The notes below the pieces were generated by a model. It was not told where the DNA came from and did no database searches. It saw nothing but the letters and a program-made list of their open reading frames with translations. A DNA stretch of 64,000 bases from Aporrectodea caliginosa (lineage: Eukaryota > Annelida > Clitellata > Crassiclitellata > Lumbricidae), in assembly GCA_020284085.1 (NCBI GenBank), contig JACEVL010000084.1, positions 941,059-1,005,058 on the forward strand, in the 5' to 3' direction. Below, piece by piece: positions 21,640 to 33,933 of the stretch. A program made the translations under genes and the position numbers. The stretch's first letter is position 1. Every line of letters starts with the position of its first letter.

Positions 21640-23150
21640 TCTAATCTAATGACTTCTATAGCGCCATTATCCTAATGGTTAAGACATCAGTCGATGGTCG
21701 ATTACCTATATGCCTGTCACCTTGCCTGCCTGCACGCCTCCCTTCCTGTCTGCCTGTCTGTCCGCATGTCTGCCTGTCAGTGTTATTTCAATGTAGACTT
21801 AACTGAACAGCTGAGAATCTGATACCACTCGATGGTTCTCAACTGGATCGTTTTGATAACATATTGCCCAATCATATAGTTTATGATTTAAAGTTGATAG
21901 AGGCCCATCTTATCAGTCTCTCTGCTCTATGTTAATCTGATCAGTGATCAGTGATGATCATCTGTATGGGTAACTGGTGCATTTGTGCAGATTAACTAAG
22001 TGTTGTTATTGGTGGCAAAGGTGTAGCAACTAATAAGGCAATTAGGAAATGTGAAAAGCAGTTTCAAAACCTATTCAATGAAACCGAGATATTCAAGTTA
22101 AACGTGAATTGTGTTCAACTCAAGGCCAGTGTTTTTCCTCTCTCTATAGTTTCCAGGTGTTACGCTGCTGTGTTGTAACAGATTTCCATGCATGTGATGT
22201 GTTCATCGAGACGTTACGGTTACAGATATTCAGGAAATCTGTGCTAAGCTGGCCGCACCTCCTGCGAGTGGCACACCACAAAGTTTGTCTAGTCCGGATT
22301 CAGCAGGAGGCGACGAATGGACCTCAACCAATTCGCTAGGACCTCTACTCCCGACGCGGAGCCGCGTTCATCTGCAAGTCCTCGACATAGAAATTAGAGG
22401 ATAGCCCACCCACTTCGGACGCAAGACCATCCAGATCGACCGTATACAGCAGAATAACCAGCGGCCAGAGAACCGACCACTGAAGTAAACTGCTGGTTTG
22501 TGCAACCACCGACGATCGCGCCCCATCGAAGAACACCAACTTTCACTGCACTGCCGTCGGGTCACCAGGCTTTCGAACCTGACGTTTAATTAAACCGTAA
22601 TAACCAGATAAGCATGGCGAAGGACGACACAAACTCAAGGGATACTCATCGAAGAACGCCGCCGCGGATACACTTCCTCCAATTCCCGCCACTAAGTGTT
22701 CAATCGCCGAGACTTTGTTGTTGAGACTCCGTACGTTTAGCGATGCACAGTTCAGGCTACTTCACTGGCTGAAGACATGACGACGAAGGACATCGTGATG
22801 AGATGAGATTAGTGTTTTGTATCACGCAGCCAGTATCGACTATCGACTCTCTGCTGCACCGGAACGTAGAGGCGCAACAAAGACGTAATCCAATACGATC
22901 TCACAAATTGCCTGTGAAATAGTCAAGATCTTTAGCCTACGCCACAATTCCAGGTCGGAAACTCATCCACGTATTATCAGAGTATGGAGACAGAGACCAA
23001 ACAAAACGCAGTCGAGACAGCAGCTGATCCCGCCCCAGTCTCTCGTCAAGCGTCGACGAACATCGTTCCAGGTGGTCGTCACACATCGATGCGTCGGGGA
23101 GATTCCATTCATCTTTTGGCTCAGAACACGCGAAGGAAGGTAGGATATGA
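21640..23150 (+). repeat. Recurrent exon-like block, copy A2
   Basis: Second copy within A of the block described at 17890, sharing gttgatagaggcccatctta and ttccaggtgttacgctgctg, and ending at gaaggaag|gtaggatatgatc. Compared with B2 it contains about 600 bp of extra sequence (roughly 22240-22850). Confidence 0.55.
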
Positions 23151-23269
23151 TCGTGTAATCAGCAAAGAAATAGCATACCTGTCTGAGACTTCGATGGAGA
23201 CTGTTTTTTTGCTCTTCTGGCGTAGGGTTAGAATCCACCTCTCTGAGGGTTGTTCTTGATAGATATGTC

Positions 23270-23400
23270 TAATATATTAGTTACTTCCTCAGCCATAATA
23301 GATTTACTGATCGTAAACTGTCAGTGGGAAGATCAGACGGCGAGGAAAGGAGTGACCCATGAACATGTCTCTGTGGCGGACAGTCGGCTTTTCGTTTCGC
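23270..23400 (+). mobile_element. SINE family 2 body fragment
   Basis: The segments gttacttcctcagccataat, actgatcgtaaactgtcagt and ggaagatcagacggcgagga are a diverged version of the tRNA-Asp SINE body (8100-8165) without its head. Equivalent fragments lie at 45075-45150 and 46995-47075. Confidence 0.55.
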
Positions 23401-23574
23401 TTGTGATGACGTTTGTAATACAGCTTGGCGTTGTAATTGTAAAGGTGACTGAACATTTATATAGCGCCGTTATGAGAGCGAAACATGAGGGACGCTCTTT
23501 GCGCTAGCTTATGTGATGATAGATGTCATTAAGGCCTACACTTTTACATCAGTTAAATAGCAGAACAATTGTAT

Positions 23575-23765
23575 TGTATCGTAATTTATAAATTTATAAA
23601 GCGCCTCTCACAGTGAACACCAATCAGAGGCGCATCCAGTGCGAAAGACACCGAGCGAAGCACAGTAACACGAACAATGCACAGTAAAGTAGAAGGGTCA
23701 CCAGTGGCAATCCGATGCGCACAAGTGGAATCAACCAACGGATTCTCATCAACAATACACTAGAT
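23575..23765 (-). mobile_element. LINE/SINE 3'-end fragment
   Basis: The segment tttataaagcgcctctcaca, then caatcagaggcgcatcc, is the shared 3'-end motif in reverse. It is matched in copy B at 47280-47460. Confidence 0.45.
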
Positions 23766-24117
23766 TACACTATGTGTCGCTTAACATAGCGCCTTTTGAG
23801 TCTGCTACCTCACATGACTATTTAGCTCGTCTAATTGTTTAAGTCCGTTTCAAGATAATTTGAAAGTGGTTGCTGAAGAGAATTAAATGCAACAGCACGT
23901 ACAAACAGCGGAAGAGTGTTTCAAGAGGAAGATCCGAGACATGAGACACGAGACATGAGTCGGCTCAAGTTGATGGACGGAAGCGCTGCACCTGCATCAC
24001 GAGCAGCTGAGCGCAACGATCGCTGATCTGCTTGACCTTACAATACAATACAATACAAACATCACGTAATTTAATATTGCCATCCTTACAAAGTTCAGAA
24101 GTGCACACACGACGAAG

Positions 24118-24225
24118 TCGCAGATACGCAGAGCAATTGTGAGTGAAGGACTTGCTCAAGGTCCCTACACAGTAACTGACTCGGACGAGGCTCGAACCCA
24201 TGCCCTACTCGAGCTCTAACCAAAG
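24118..24225 (-). mobile_element. Family 1 tRNA-derived SINE head, reversed
   Basis: The segment caattgtgagtgaaggactt, then gaggctcgaaccca (a reversed B box) and gagctctaacca (a reversed A box). The copy B counterpart, 47848-47960, has a better preserved A box (ccgagcgctctaaccaatcg). Confidence 0.65.
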
Positions 24226-24524
24226 CCATTAATAGTCAGGGCGTGCCGACAGCCTTAATAGTCTACTAGTGCATCTATTATATGTAGCTTAACCCATTTT
24301 ATAATGACAAGCTGTAATAAATAATCGCTAGGTAAAGTGTCCATTTATATTGCATGAATATTAAAAAAATCAATCAACGTCCTTGCGACAAAAGGAAACC
24401 AAACAAGGCTCCATCGCAGGGAATCTTGTACTTTATTCTTTTCTGTAATGATACTGCAATCTGTCATAACGTGTAATAATATTAATCTTCGTTGGTTTCC
24501 TGTGTTTCTTTAGGTACCGGTGAG

Positions 24525-24680
24525 GCGACGGAGGCGAGCTGGGATGGGTGTGACGAGATTGAGGCGAGAAGGGATGGGTGTGACGAGATTGAGGCGAGAA
24601 GGTATGGGTGTGACGAGATTGAGGCGAGAAATGGGATGACGAGATTGTGAGATTGAGGCGAGAAGGGAGACTGAGGCGAG
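24525..24680. repeat. 30-bp tandem repeat (gacgagattgaggcgagaagg)
   Basis: About four to five units of a 30-bp repeat of the type gggtgtgacgagattgaggc followed by gagaaggtat. The array is conserved in copy B at 48120-48270 with a different unit count and spacing. Confidence 0.85.
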
Positions 24681-24899
24681 ATTGTGATGGGTGTGGTGGG
24701 TGCCCTATGGCTCTATCGTGTGTTTTGTTATGTATTAGGGGTTTATTTGTTGTAGTCCTGGCGGGCCGCTGGCGTGGTGTTAAAACCCGTAAGCTCATTA
24801 TGGCAGGAGGGGCCACTGGCGTGGCATTAAACCCCGCAAGCCCCGTATTATTACTTTTGAATTTGTTTTTTTTATTTTCTTAATTTTGTATTGTCTTGT

Positions 24900-25060
24900 C
24901 GATGAGCCATAGGGATGAGAATGAGGATGAGAGGGAAGAGGGTAGGAGAAGAAAGGAGGGGCAGAGGGATGAGAATGAGGATGAGAGAGGGACTGGGTTA
25001 GAAGAAAGACGGGGCAGAGGGATGAGAATGAGGATGAGAGGGAAGAAAGAAGAGCAGATG
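24900..25060. repeat. GAGGATGAGAGGGA-type purine repeat
   Basis: A degenerate 50-60-bp unit rich in gatgagaatgaggatgagag, repeated about three times and shared with 48500-48640. The charged Glu/Arg frame here is a repeat product. Confidence 0.7.
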
Positions 25061-25254
25061 TTGAATCGAGGCAGGGCAACCACAGTAGAATCCGACAGAA
25101 AATCTACTTTATGAAGATAAAGATCACCCGAAGGTACAGTATATCGGAAGTTTATTGTATGCAAGAGCTGATGAGATCAAATGCTAATTATTTTATTATT
25201 CTAGTCTAGTAGGTATACACTGATATGGACTTTGAGATGGACTCATACGAAATG

Positions 25255-25331
25255 CTGTCTGTCTGTCTGTGTCTGTCTGTCTGTGTCTGTCTGTCTCTGT
25301 CTGTCTGTCTCTGTCTGTCTCTTTCTCTCTT

Positions 25332-25379
<48 letters not shown>

Positions 25380-25520
25380 AAATTGCCTGTAATTAAAGTA
25401 TTGACGTCTAGCACGTTAATCTAATAATCTAATATTATTCATTCATGCATTCTTTGTCTCCCTGTCTGTCTCTGTCCTAGTCTCTGTCTGTCTGTCTGTC
25501 TCTGTCTCTCTCTCCTCTCT
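25255..25520. repeat. TGTC/CT microsatellite
   Basis: (CTGT)n and (CT)n runs on either side of a short unique segment (attaaagtattgacgtctag). Homologous tracts are at 26940-27160 and 48825-49115. Confidence 0.9.
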
Positions 25521-26919
25521 TTGCATACATAATATACGTGTAACCGTGGTCAATGGTCCATTTACATGTAGCAAGGCTATAGGGGACGGTCTTTCAGTCC
25601 ATTTAGTACTGTTCGGCAGAGGAGCGATGGGAGAGGGAGAAACAGGAATGAAGACAGGATTTCTCCAGAAGGCACATGTTTTTGCCAAACTAGAGCGCAG
25701 ATGTTCTGCGCGTAATAGGTTAGCTTGCAACAAAGAAGAATGTGTATTTCAACTAGTTTATTCTAACTTTCTACTTTTTTACACCTTTTCAGTGTCTTCA
25801 ACGAAACGAAGATGATAAGGATCAGACAATTAAGCGCCTTCAACCAACCGAGATGCGAATGGCTCGTTTCTACCGACTTAATTTTCTCAGCATCGGCATA
25901 TGTGGAATTTGCTTCAGCCAAACAATGGACACTTTTAATCGACCTGTCCGACCTAAAGATAAACTATAATGTGCAAACGAAAACATGGCATCATCCTCGT
26001 CATTTATTTAATTGAGGCCATTAGCAGTTAAAATTAATGCGCAATGCATAGGCTACAGTATCAGGAGACTGAACAGCTGACGATACGAACGATTTGTCAT
26101 GTATAGTTAATAGATGAAGCTGATGGACTCGTGTCGTGTGTTTTCTACCTTGTTGAATTCGTGAGCATCAGACGGTGGGGTCGTTTTAAGACCTCGGCCA
26201 GACCATGCACTGAGTTCCTGGTCCCAGAGATGGCAGTGAGGGAGCTGTGAGAGATAGCCTACCTACAGCCCGCCCTTTCCCAGCGACCACGCCGCTGGTC
26301 GTCCCCGGCCAGTCTTACGCTACAAATACCCTGGGTATCTAGATATATAAGTGTACCTATAACGTCATGCCAGTGCCCTCTAGAAAGACACAGTTTAGCG
26401 GCAAATTGTGTTTAGATTCGTATATGGTACAACTAAATCTGCGGAGTAGGAACAAAGTCTAGGCTACATATCCATTATAATGCTCAGCTCCACTAAACAA
26501 GGGAGGTGACCCGGCGAACTCGTGTGGTCCCTTTGCCACTAAAACAAAGATACGACTCCGGTTAACTGCGTACGTGGCCCTCATGCCATATATCAGGAAC
26601 GGCAATCCCCATATTCTGTAATGGGAAGAGTGCATCAGGTTTACCGATGAAAGTGAAGAAGAGAAAACAAAGAAATCAGCTCAAAGATAAAGAAAACAGA
26701 AGAAAATCAAGAAGAAATACGCGAAACAGACCAATAACATTAATAAACATTAAAAAAAATCTAAAGACAAATTGTGGACATTGAACACCTTTTTATTAAC
26801 TTTTACCAAAGACCATTTGCTCCAACTCAATGTAACTTAAGCACAGAGAGAGTTAACCCATCTCCGCTGAGCGAGCACCAGAAAATCCTACACCCCACCC
26901 ACCCTCAGAACAGATTTTG

Positions 26920-27400
26920 AGATGGACTCATACGAAATGCTCTGTCTCTCTGTCTGTGTGTGTGTGTGTCTGTCTCTGTCTGTCTGTCTCTGTCTGTCTG
27001 TCTGTCTCTTTCTCTCTCTTAAATTGCCTCTAATTAAAGTATTGACGTTTAGCACGCTATAGTCTAATATTATTCATTCATTCATTTATTCTATGTCTCC
27101 CTGTCTGACTCTGTCACTGTCTTTCCCAGTCTCTGTCTTCTGTCTCTCTGTCTCTCTCTCGACATAATATACATGTAAGGCTGAGACACGTGTAACCGTG
27201 GTCACTGGTCCATTTTGCAAGGCTATACGAGACGGTTGGTCTGCAGTCCGTTTGATACTTTTCGGTAAAGGAGTGAGGGGAGAGGGAGAAACAGGAATGA
27301 AGAGAGGATTTCTTCAGAAGGCACATGCTTTCGCCACACTATAATAGGGCGCAGATGTTCTGTGCGTAGTAGGTAGTTAGTTAGCTTGTAACAAAGAGGA
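26920..27400 (+). repeat. Third copy of the CT-repeat module
   Basis: It repeats 25220-25720: ttgagatggactcatacgaa, the CTGT array, attaaagtattgacgtttag, the purine stretch gggagagggagaaacaggaa, and gcgcagatgttctg. It is therefore a local duplication at the right edge of copy A; B has one copy (48790-49330). Confidence 0.75.
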
Positions 27401-27604
27401 ATGTGTCATTCGACTAACTTCTAAACTCAAAATTATCAGCAGATTATTTCTTACAGACCTACAACATTTTAAAGACGACATTGATATTAATTCATTCTGA
27501 GAATTCATACAGCGACTCTTTAGGTTATCTACGCAGAGGCACTGTCTGCGCTAGCCTATTATGATAAGTGTCATTACGAACGACAATATAACAATATAAA
27601 AATG

Positions 27605-27672
27605 TTTCTTGAAGGGGCGCTATATAAATGCTCTGAATGAATGAATGAATGAATGAATGAATGAATGAATGA
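27605..27672 (+). mobile_element. LINE 3' end with (GAAT)n tail
   Basis: The segment cttgaaggggcgctatataa, then atgctctgaatgaatgaatg, is the same 3' terminus as in the minus-strand LINE at 52975-53373. The tail is (GAAT)n. Confidence 0.7.
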
Positions 27673-27834
27673 ATAACATCAGTTAACTATACAAGGCATA
27701 GTATGCTAGAAGAGTCACAGCTGGTGGGCCAACGCACACGCATGGAACCAATCGACGGATTCCCGTCGACAGCTGAAGATGGCATAGCATGGATGTTCAG
27801 AGTCTCTGAGCCAAGTTGCGTCGATAAAGTAGAC

Positions 27835-28088
27835 CATATAAATTATGTCCCTGTTTTTGAATGTTTGCCACGTGCAGGGCTTTTTTTAGCGTGCAGTTCT
27901 ACAAAAAATGTGCAGTTGGAAATCAATTTGTGCAACTGTAAAAGCAATTTTGTGCAGTGAAAATTGAGGAAAAGTGTCGTTACCCCCCGGTTGTCAACTT
28001 TTTCGTGACTACGGCCCGGTCGTCAAGTCTTTTAGAGGTTATGCAGTTCATATAAATTATGTTCCTGTTTTTGAATGTTTGCCACGTG
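27835..28088. repeat. ~40-bp direct repeats flanking a 174-bp segment
   Basis: The sequence beginning catataaattatgtccctg and ending gccacgtg occurs at 27835-27874 and, with one or two changes, at 28049-28088. The intervening sequence repeats gtgcagt-type words. It may be a duplicated segment or a small insertion. Confidence 0.65.
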
Positions 28089-28089
28089 A

Positions 28090-29540
28090 CATTCTAATAG
28101 TCAGTCGTGTTATTGCGTAGATGAATAATCGTGGGCTTATTAATTGCAAAATTAAAATTAATGTTAAAAGTAGGCTAACATGGTAGAGTACACTTTTCTA
28201 TAGCGACCGCATTTTTGTGGCCTCGACTCTTTTCAGTTGTGCAATATCGCATTTCAAAAACAGCTGAGCAAATATCAGATGTCGGTTGCCGTCACATGCA
28301 TGTAATTATTATGCTTTGTGAAGACCTAGATTTGCAATTTGAGGTTCATTATTTGTGCGTATGGGTATCATCGCCTCCATTGTAGGCTAACCAATACACA
28401 AAAGAACTTAGTCTTGTCGTTGTTTATGAGGTAAGCACGAGTGAGCAAGCGCACTGATTAAGCGGGCTGAGCGACCGAATACTTATATTAATATTGATTA
28501 ATATTAATATTAATTAAATCATTCATTTGCTTATTCATCCGTTCTGAACACTTGAAAGCACTCATTAAAACTACACTGAGATGCACGACACTGAATACCA
28601 AAAATGGTCAGCTGCACCTCTAGGAGTGATGAGCGAAAGCGTAACATAGCACTTACTATGCCTAATGACGCAGGGATGGTCAATGGCCAGGATTCAGCAA
28701 CAATGTCTTTTGTTACTTGGGGTGGTCACTTGAAGAAGGAAGAGCCAGAAAGAAAAAAGACGTGGTATACCGCAGCTGTCTTATTATTAGGGCGGAACCG
28801 AGTTCTTGTCGAATTGGGCATATGAGGCCCTAGGCATATGCATGTGGCCCCTAGGGGTTCTGAGTGAGCGCCGTTAAGCTTCCCTATAGAGGGGATCTGG
28901 GGTCATTCACAGATCTACACAGGCGGTAAATGCCTCAAGTTCATCCAGTTAATCTAGTGCAGTGCCCCAGCATAAGGGGACATTTCCTGTAAGGCCGATC
29001 GAAAGTGAGACAAACTCTTAGCCGTCAGGGCTCCAGACGCCGACTACTTCTGAACTTGATGAAGCTGTACTTCAAATTGAACTATTAGCAGTTAGCTTAT
29101 AAATAATTTTAACTTCCTCATTATTAAAACACCTATGTCTTACGTTGCTCCGAGTGTTTGTAAAAATTCAGAAACCCCTTAAATGGTTAAAGTTTTATTA
29201 TACATGTAAGAAAAGTTAAATTACAGTTATTTGGTAGACTTGTGCAACGTACATCAGCACTGCAGTGCAATATCGGTCACTTCAATCATTCACAGATTTA
29301 ATCACAATCCAACCACTTCGCTCAACCCTCTCCTCTTCCGCCCTAACATTTCTCCGCCCTTCCCTTACCTAATGACCTCATCACTAACATTCGTAAATTG
29401 CTGTATTATATCCACAGTGGTTACACCTATCTGTAACAAACTCATGCCAGAATGACACCAAATATATGATCTATTCTACGAACTCACCCCTTGCTTTCTC
29501 TGCACACTCCACAGGTCATTCACACTAATCTTTCACAAAA
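28090..29540. other. No gene recognised
   Basis: Mixed AT-rich sequence with a palindromic run of ATTAATATTAAT (28485-28525). The ORF 28604-28825 (73 aa) has no recognised motif. Confidence 0.4.
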
Positions 29541-29564
29541 TTAATCCTATCCTCTTGTACTTGT

Positions 29565-29965
29565 ACATATGCATACATGTACATGTACATACATGTATGT
29601 ATGTATGTATGTATGTATGTATGTATGTATGAATGTATGTATGTATGCATGTATGTATGACGTATGCATGTATATGTATGTATGTATGTATGCATGCATG
29701 TATGTATACATACATGCTTGCAGTAAGCATGATATACAATACAGTATGCATGTATGTAAGTTTGCATGTATGACTTGCATGTAATATGCATATATGCATG
29801 TATACATGTATGTATGTATGCATGCATGCATGCATGTATGTATGTATGTATGTAGGTATGTATGTACGTATGTATGTATGTTACTATGTATGTATGTATG
29901 TATATATGTATGTATGTATGTATGCATGTATGTATATATGTATGTATGTATGTTTGTATATATAT
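29565..29965. repeat. (ATGT)n microsatellite
   Basis: A long, lightly interrupted TATG/ATGC array. A degenerate continuation runs from 30170 to about 30830. The many Met/Tyr/Cys-rich and Ile/His/Thr-rich frames come from the repeat. Confidence 0.95.
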
Positions 29966-30169
29966 GTAGACACTGGCTGACTTTCGCAGACGTGTAGAGC
30001 CCAGTAGTTCATGCTCGTGTTCGTTAATTTGGTGAACTTTCCATAATAACTGACAGGAACTAATAGTTCAGTTATAACAGTTTAACGACTGATCACTAAT
30101 CGCATTGGTATTCGTTGCTTCATAACAAAACTATACTTTATCATTTATTTAAAATTTCAATCACTCTTG

Positions 30170-30830
30170 TATGTATGCATGTAGGTATGTATGTATGTAT
30201 TATGCATGTATGTATGTTTGTACGTATGTATGTATTATGACCGTACGTATCTATGTATGTATGTTTTGAGTATGCATGCATACTGTATGTAAGCAGGTCC
30301 CCACGTCTTGTAAAATTTATGTATGTATGTATGTATGCATGTATGTAGCAATCGTGTATCGATACATGTATGTATGTATGTTTGCATGGATGCATGCATG
30401 CATGCGATGAATTGGTATGTATGGACCATGTATTAGAACATGTATGGGAGTATGCATGTATTTATGTACGTATGTATATTTACAAAAATGTAACTATGTA
30501 TGCAAGCACGCATGTATGTCCTGAATGCAAGAACTCTGTATGTGTGCACCGTCCGTCTCTATGTATGAATGTAACTATGTATTCATGTCTGTCTGTCTTT
30601 AAGTTCTCTGTATGTATGTCGGCATGCAGGTTCCAACTTGCAATGACGCCACTCTGTCTCTGTGTATGTATGCATTCCTTTATGTATGTAAAATGTATGC
30701 ATGTCGGCCATCCATCCCAGCATGTATGTCTGCCTCGGTCTATGTATCCCTCTATTTCCCTATGTATTCACCCTTGTATGTATGTCGTGTATGCATGTAG
30801 GTGTGTATCAGAGCTATGCATATCGCCCTT
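30170..30830. repeat. Degenerate TATG repeat
   Basis: Decayed continuation of the TATG array, with GCATGCATG palindromes and interspersed unique words. The 161-residue Cys-rich ORF at 30370-30855 is explained by tatg/tgta repeat translation. Confidence 0.8.
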
Positions 30831-30859
30831 TAATTATAACTCACAAGGGCGCTGAGTCA

Positions 30860-31715
30860 CGGTTACCTAGGAATCACCAAACAAATACGTCTTATGTTTT
30901 CCCCTTACCTCCTTCGAGGCTTCAACTCAAAACACCATCCACCGTAACCATCTGTCTTCCTGACCCTTAAATTTGGATCTTGACCTGGAACCAATTTTGA
31001 CCGCTCTGTCCATCAATTTTGTTTTGACCAAGCAACTGTGGTATAAGCAGGTCCCCACGACTTAATTGGCTTTTTGAGCGCTGTGGTAGCCCTGGGATAC
31101 AGCAATCGTTGGCATCCGGTCAAACGGTCCCATCCTGCATTCGACCTGCGAGGAATTGGAACCCAGTGGACCAGATCAGAATGAAAATGGGAGAACGGAG
31201 CAATACTTTTCTTTGTTGTTTACAAAAATAAACTAAAATCAAGATACACAGTTCTGAATGCAAGAACTCTTAATTAAACACACCGTCCCTCTCTTTCGAA
31301 TCAACTTTATTCACTGACACATATATTGTCTTTTTATGAAATCGTGAATCGAACTCCAAAATTCTGATGAGTTACTTAAAAGCTAAACGCCTGACATAAG
31401 CCTATAGGCCTATCATGTATGAGCGCTGCATGAAGTGACAGAAGTTAAACAGAGATTCGATCCTTATATAGGAAGTATACCTGTGCAATAACCGCGGCTA
31501 GCGGGAGAACAGAAACAGAGTGTGACAGAGGAAAAAAGGAAGGAAGAAAGAAGCAGAAACAAAGAAAGAGGGAGAAGTCAAGGAGCCATAGCAAATTCGA
31601 TGAATTACAAAGACAATGTTGCCTTGTTGTATCCTAACATTTACAGTTAGCTAGTTTAAGATCATTAAAAGTAGCCATAGCCTATCCTCTGCTTAAAATT
31701 TAGTTGCCCGCTAAG
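30860..31715. other. No gene seen
   Basis: Unique-looking sequence without a conserved ORF. A word repeated from 30290 (gcaggtccccacg) appears at 31049, and ctgaatgcaagaactct occurs at both 30521 and 31254, indicating short duplications from the TATG region. Confidence 0.4.
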
Positions 31716-31719
31716 ATGA

Positions 31720-32020
31720 CCCCCAACTTCTATTTAGCCAACAAAATATTTTTCATCAATTTAACTTTTATTTAAGCAAATCACTATTCTCACGGGTCCA
31801 ACTTCTACTTAGATCTACGGAAACAAATATTTTCATCAACCCAGCTTCTACTGCACCAAAAAATTAGTTTAATCAATTAAGCTTCTATTTACGCTAAAAA
31901 TTATTTCGATCACTCCAAATTCTATTTAAACACAGAAATGGTTTCATCAATCCCACTTCCATTTAGGGAAACAATTTCTTTCATCAATACAGCTTCCATT
32001 TTAATTTGACGATAAAAAAT
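31720..32020. repeat. Degenerate ~42-bp tandem repeat (opposite strand of 10760)
   Basis: About seven units of aacttctattta followed by an A-rich part and ttcatcaat. It is the reverse complement of the repeat inside the hAT element at 10760-11020, and is likewise bordered by acctaaactacggg (32030). From 32050 to 32350 a looser taaactttcca repeat continues. Confidence 0.7.
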
Positions 32021-32399
32021 AATCTACCAACCTAAACTACGGGTTTACCGTAAACTTTACATATATTCTTTCCATGAAACTTTTCAAACATGGGTTCCGG
32101 GTAAACTTTTAAAATTAGTTTTCCAGGTAAATCCCCAAGTAAATTTTTAGGTGAACATTTTTCAAATTGTCTTAGCAGATTCACTTTCCAAATAGACAGT
32201 TAAACTTTCCATGTAGGCTTGTTTAGGTAATCTTTCCAAATAGAACCTCCTGGTAAACTCTAAAATAGCCTTTCAAGTTACTTTCCAACTAGTCTTTCTA
32301 ACTAGTCATTCCACGTAAACTTTCCACTTAGTCTGTTACTGTCTCTATCATTTAGTTGCAGTTTGTTGTTTTATAATTTATTTTACGCATACAGTAATT

Positions 32400-32960
32400 G
32401 TAGTCATTCAGTCATTCATTCATACATTTCAAGAAGTTTTATAGCTCCTCTTCATGGAACCTACTCAGAGTCGCTCCCAACCCAACCATGGCAATACAAA
32501 TCAGACTTGAGCAACTTATGAAACATAATTATTCGCATTGTTTCAAGGCATTATATAGGGGAATCTCCAAAGGAAGACCATTCCAAGTGGAGGGCCAACA
32601 ATCGAGAATGCATGACGCTGCATTGACGCTCTAGCGCAGGGAACCAGAAGTTCGCCACTGGCAAAAGAGCGAAGACTCGACAGCCGGCTGTATCTGATAC
32701 CGGACGACAGAACTCACACAGGTGACAGGGTTCGGTGACAGGTAGGCCGTGGAGCTACCAAGAAGGCACCGCCAGACCAAAACAGCGTGACTGGAAGCCA
32801 GTGCAACATGTCACTCATTTAAGCTGACAAAGGAATATTTCGGGATGCTCCCAATAAGACGAATAACAGAACGGAGAACTCGGTCGAGGCGGATAAAACA
32901 GCAGTGGTCCAATCCGCTGGTAACAGAGGCATGGACAAGGGTGGCTGCAAAGTAGTATTA
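32400..32960 (-). mobile_element. LINE (CR1/Jockey-like) 3' end, degenerate
   Basis: Minus-strand frames, with stops, show the post-reverse-transcriptase region: a TLVHASVTSGLDHCC-like segment, then ARLI-like, then a conserved stretch aligning with 53026-53373 (cattctcgattgttggccct versus ctttctcggttgttggccct). The 3' UTR has the gagcgactctgagtaggtt motif and a GAATGA-type tail. Confidence 0.65.
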
Positions 32961-33004
32961 CTGGGACCGTGAAATAACTTGTAACTGGGGAAGTTGAAAA
33001 CAGA

Positions 33005-33542
33005 CAGTGTGATTCTCCTTACAGATTTTATTTTAGTTATAGTTAAAGTTATAGTTAATGTTTTTTAAATTTTAGTTATAGTTATATTTATAGTTAGTAT
33101 TATTTTTTAGTTATAGTTTTTGATTTTAGTTAATGGATTTTTTATTTTAGTTAATTCTAGTTACTACTGAGTTACAATAATTAAAACTATAAGCAAAACT
33201 GTGCGTGTTAACACGCTGTTTCTAATTTGCTCAGAGCTTTGAAAGCCTTTGAAGGATGGGTGCATTCAGCTTCATGAATACACGAGTTTCCTAAGTAACT
33301 GTCAAATTGCATAATAAAAATATCTCATTTATGTCAAATCGTCCATATTGCACTTCCTATTTTTATTTTTTGCATTAACGAAAATAAAGAAGAATTTTCG
33401 TTACTGTTATTTTCGTTATAGTTATAGTTATAGCTAATGATGGTTTTTAGTTATAGTTATAGTTATCATTAACAGAAATCATTTTATTTTCGTTAGCACG
33501 AACATTTTCGTTATCGTTATCGTTAACGAGAGAAGCACACTG
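33005..33542. mobile_element. hAT-like MITE with GTTATA-rich arms
   Basis: The ends are cagtgtgattctcc and gagagaagcacactg (inverted repeats with mismatches). The interior is TTAGTTATAGTTATAG-rich near both ends. Putative 8-bp flanks aaaacaga and aaaaaata agree at 6 of 8 positions. It is non-coding. Confidence 0.6.
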
Positions 33543-33819
33543 AAAAAATACTCATGTTCTTAATTTCCTGTTTCGCATTTTTCAGGCTCTTGGTAAAAAT
33601 TTAACTGGGATTATAATTGTGGCCTGCAAAAACTTTGCACAGCTGGGCCTTGTCCCAGTCTACCTGCGAGAGCTCTGGTGCCATTCCCCGGGTGTCCGTG
33701 GTTGTAGCTCCCTGCGCTCTTCCGAGCGAGGTGTGCTTCCTGTCCAATTTGCAAAATAATGCATCTACTCGGCAGAACCGTACCTTCTCAGTTGTTGTCT
33801 CCCGGGGAAAGGGGTCCCC

Positions 33820-33933
33820 CTTGGCGCTTGGGCCCCCCCCAGGGTTTTCCCCTCAGGGAAAAAAACCCCCCTGGGGGAAAACCAAGGGGTTCTTTTTAAG
33901 TGAAAAAAAAAAAAAAAACCCGAAAAAAAATTT
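33820..33933. other. Probable assembly artefact before gap
   Basis: Abrupt homopolymer-rich sequence (c8, a16, gggg, cccccc blocks) unlike its surroundings, ending directly at the N run. This looks like low-quality contig-end sequence. Confidence 0.7.

Larger units (their letters stand above)
12340..26900 (+). repeat. Segmental duplication copy A
   Basis: The segment is paralogous, in the same orientation, to 37728-50520. Matching landmarks (A to B): the upstream region with caatgtttacatgtcttag (12347 to 37729); the intronless gene (12772 to 38096); an A-rich block (16540-17700 to 41690-43050); splice-like blocks (17700-18480 to 43880-44890); 20750-23500 to 45150-47200; 24370-26100 to 47965-49690; and 26100-26900 to 49720-50500. 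Many indels and tandem-repeat differences mark an old event. Confidence 0.85.

Noticed and set aside
29565..30830. A CRISPR-like or regulatory array
   Set aside because: The periodicity is a simple TATG tetranucleotide without constant repeat/spacer structure.
30370..30855. 161-codon Cys-rich ORF
   Set aside because: Met/Tyr/Cys pattern follows directly from degenerate TATG repeats; no domain or splice context.
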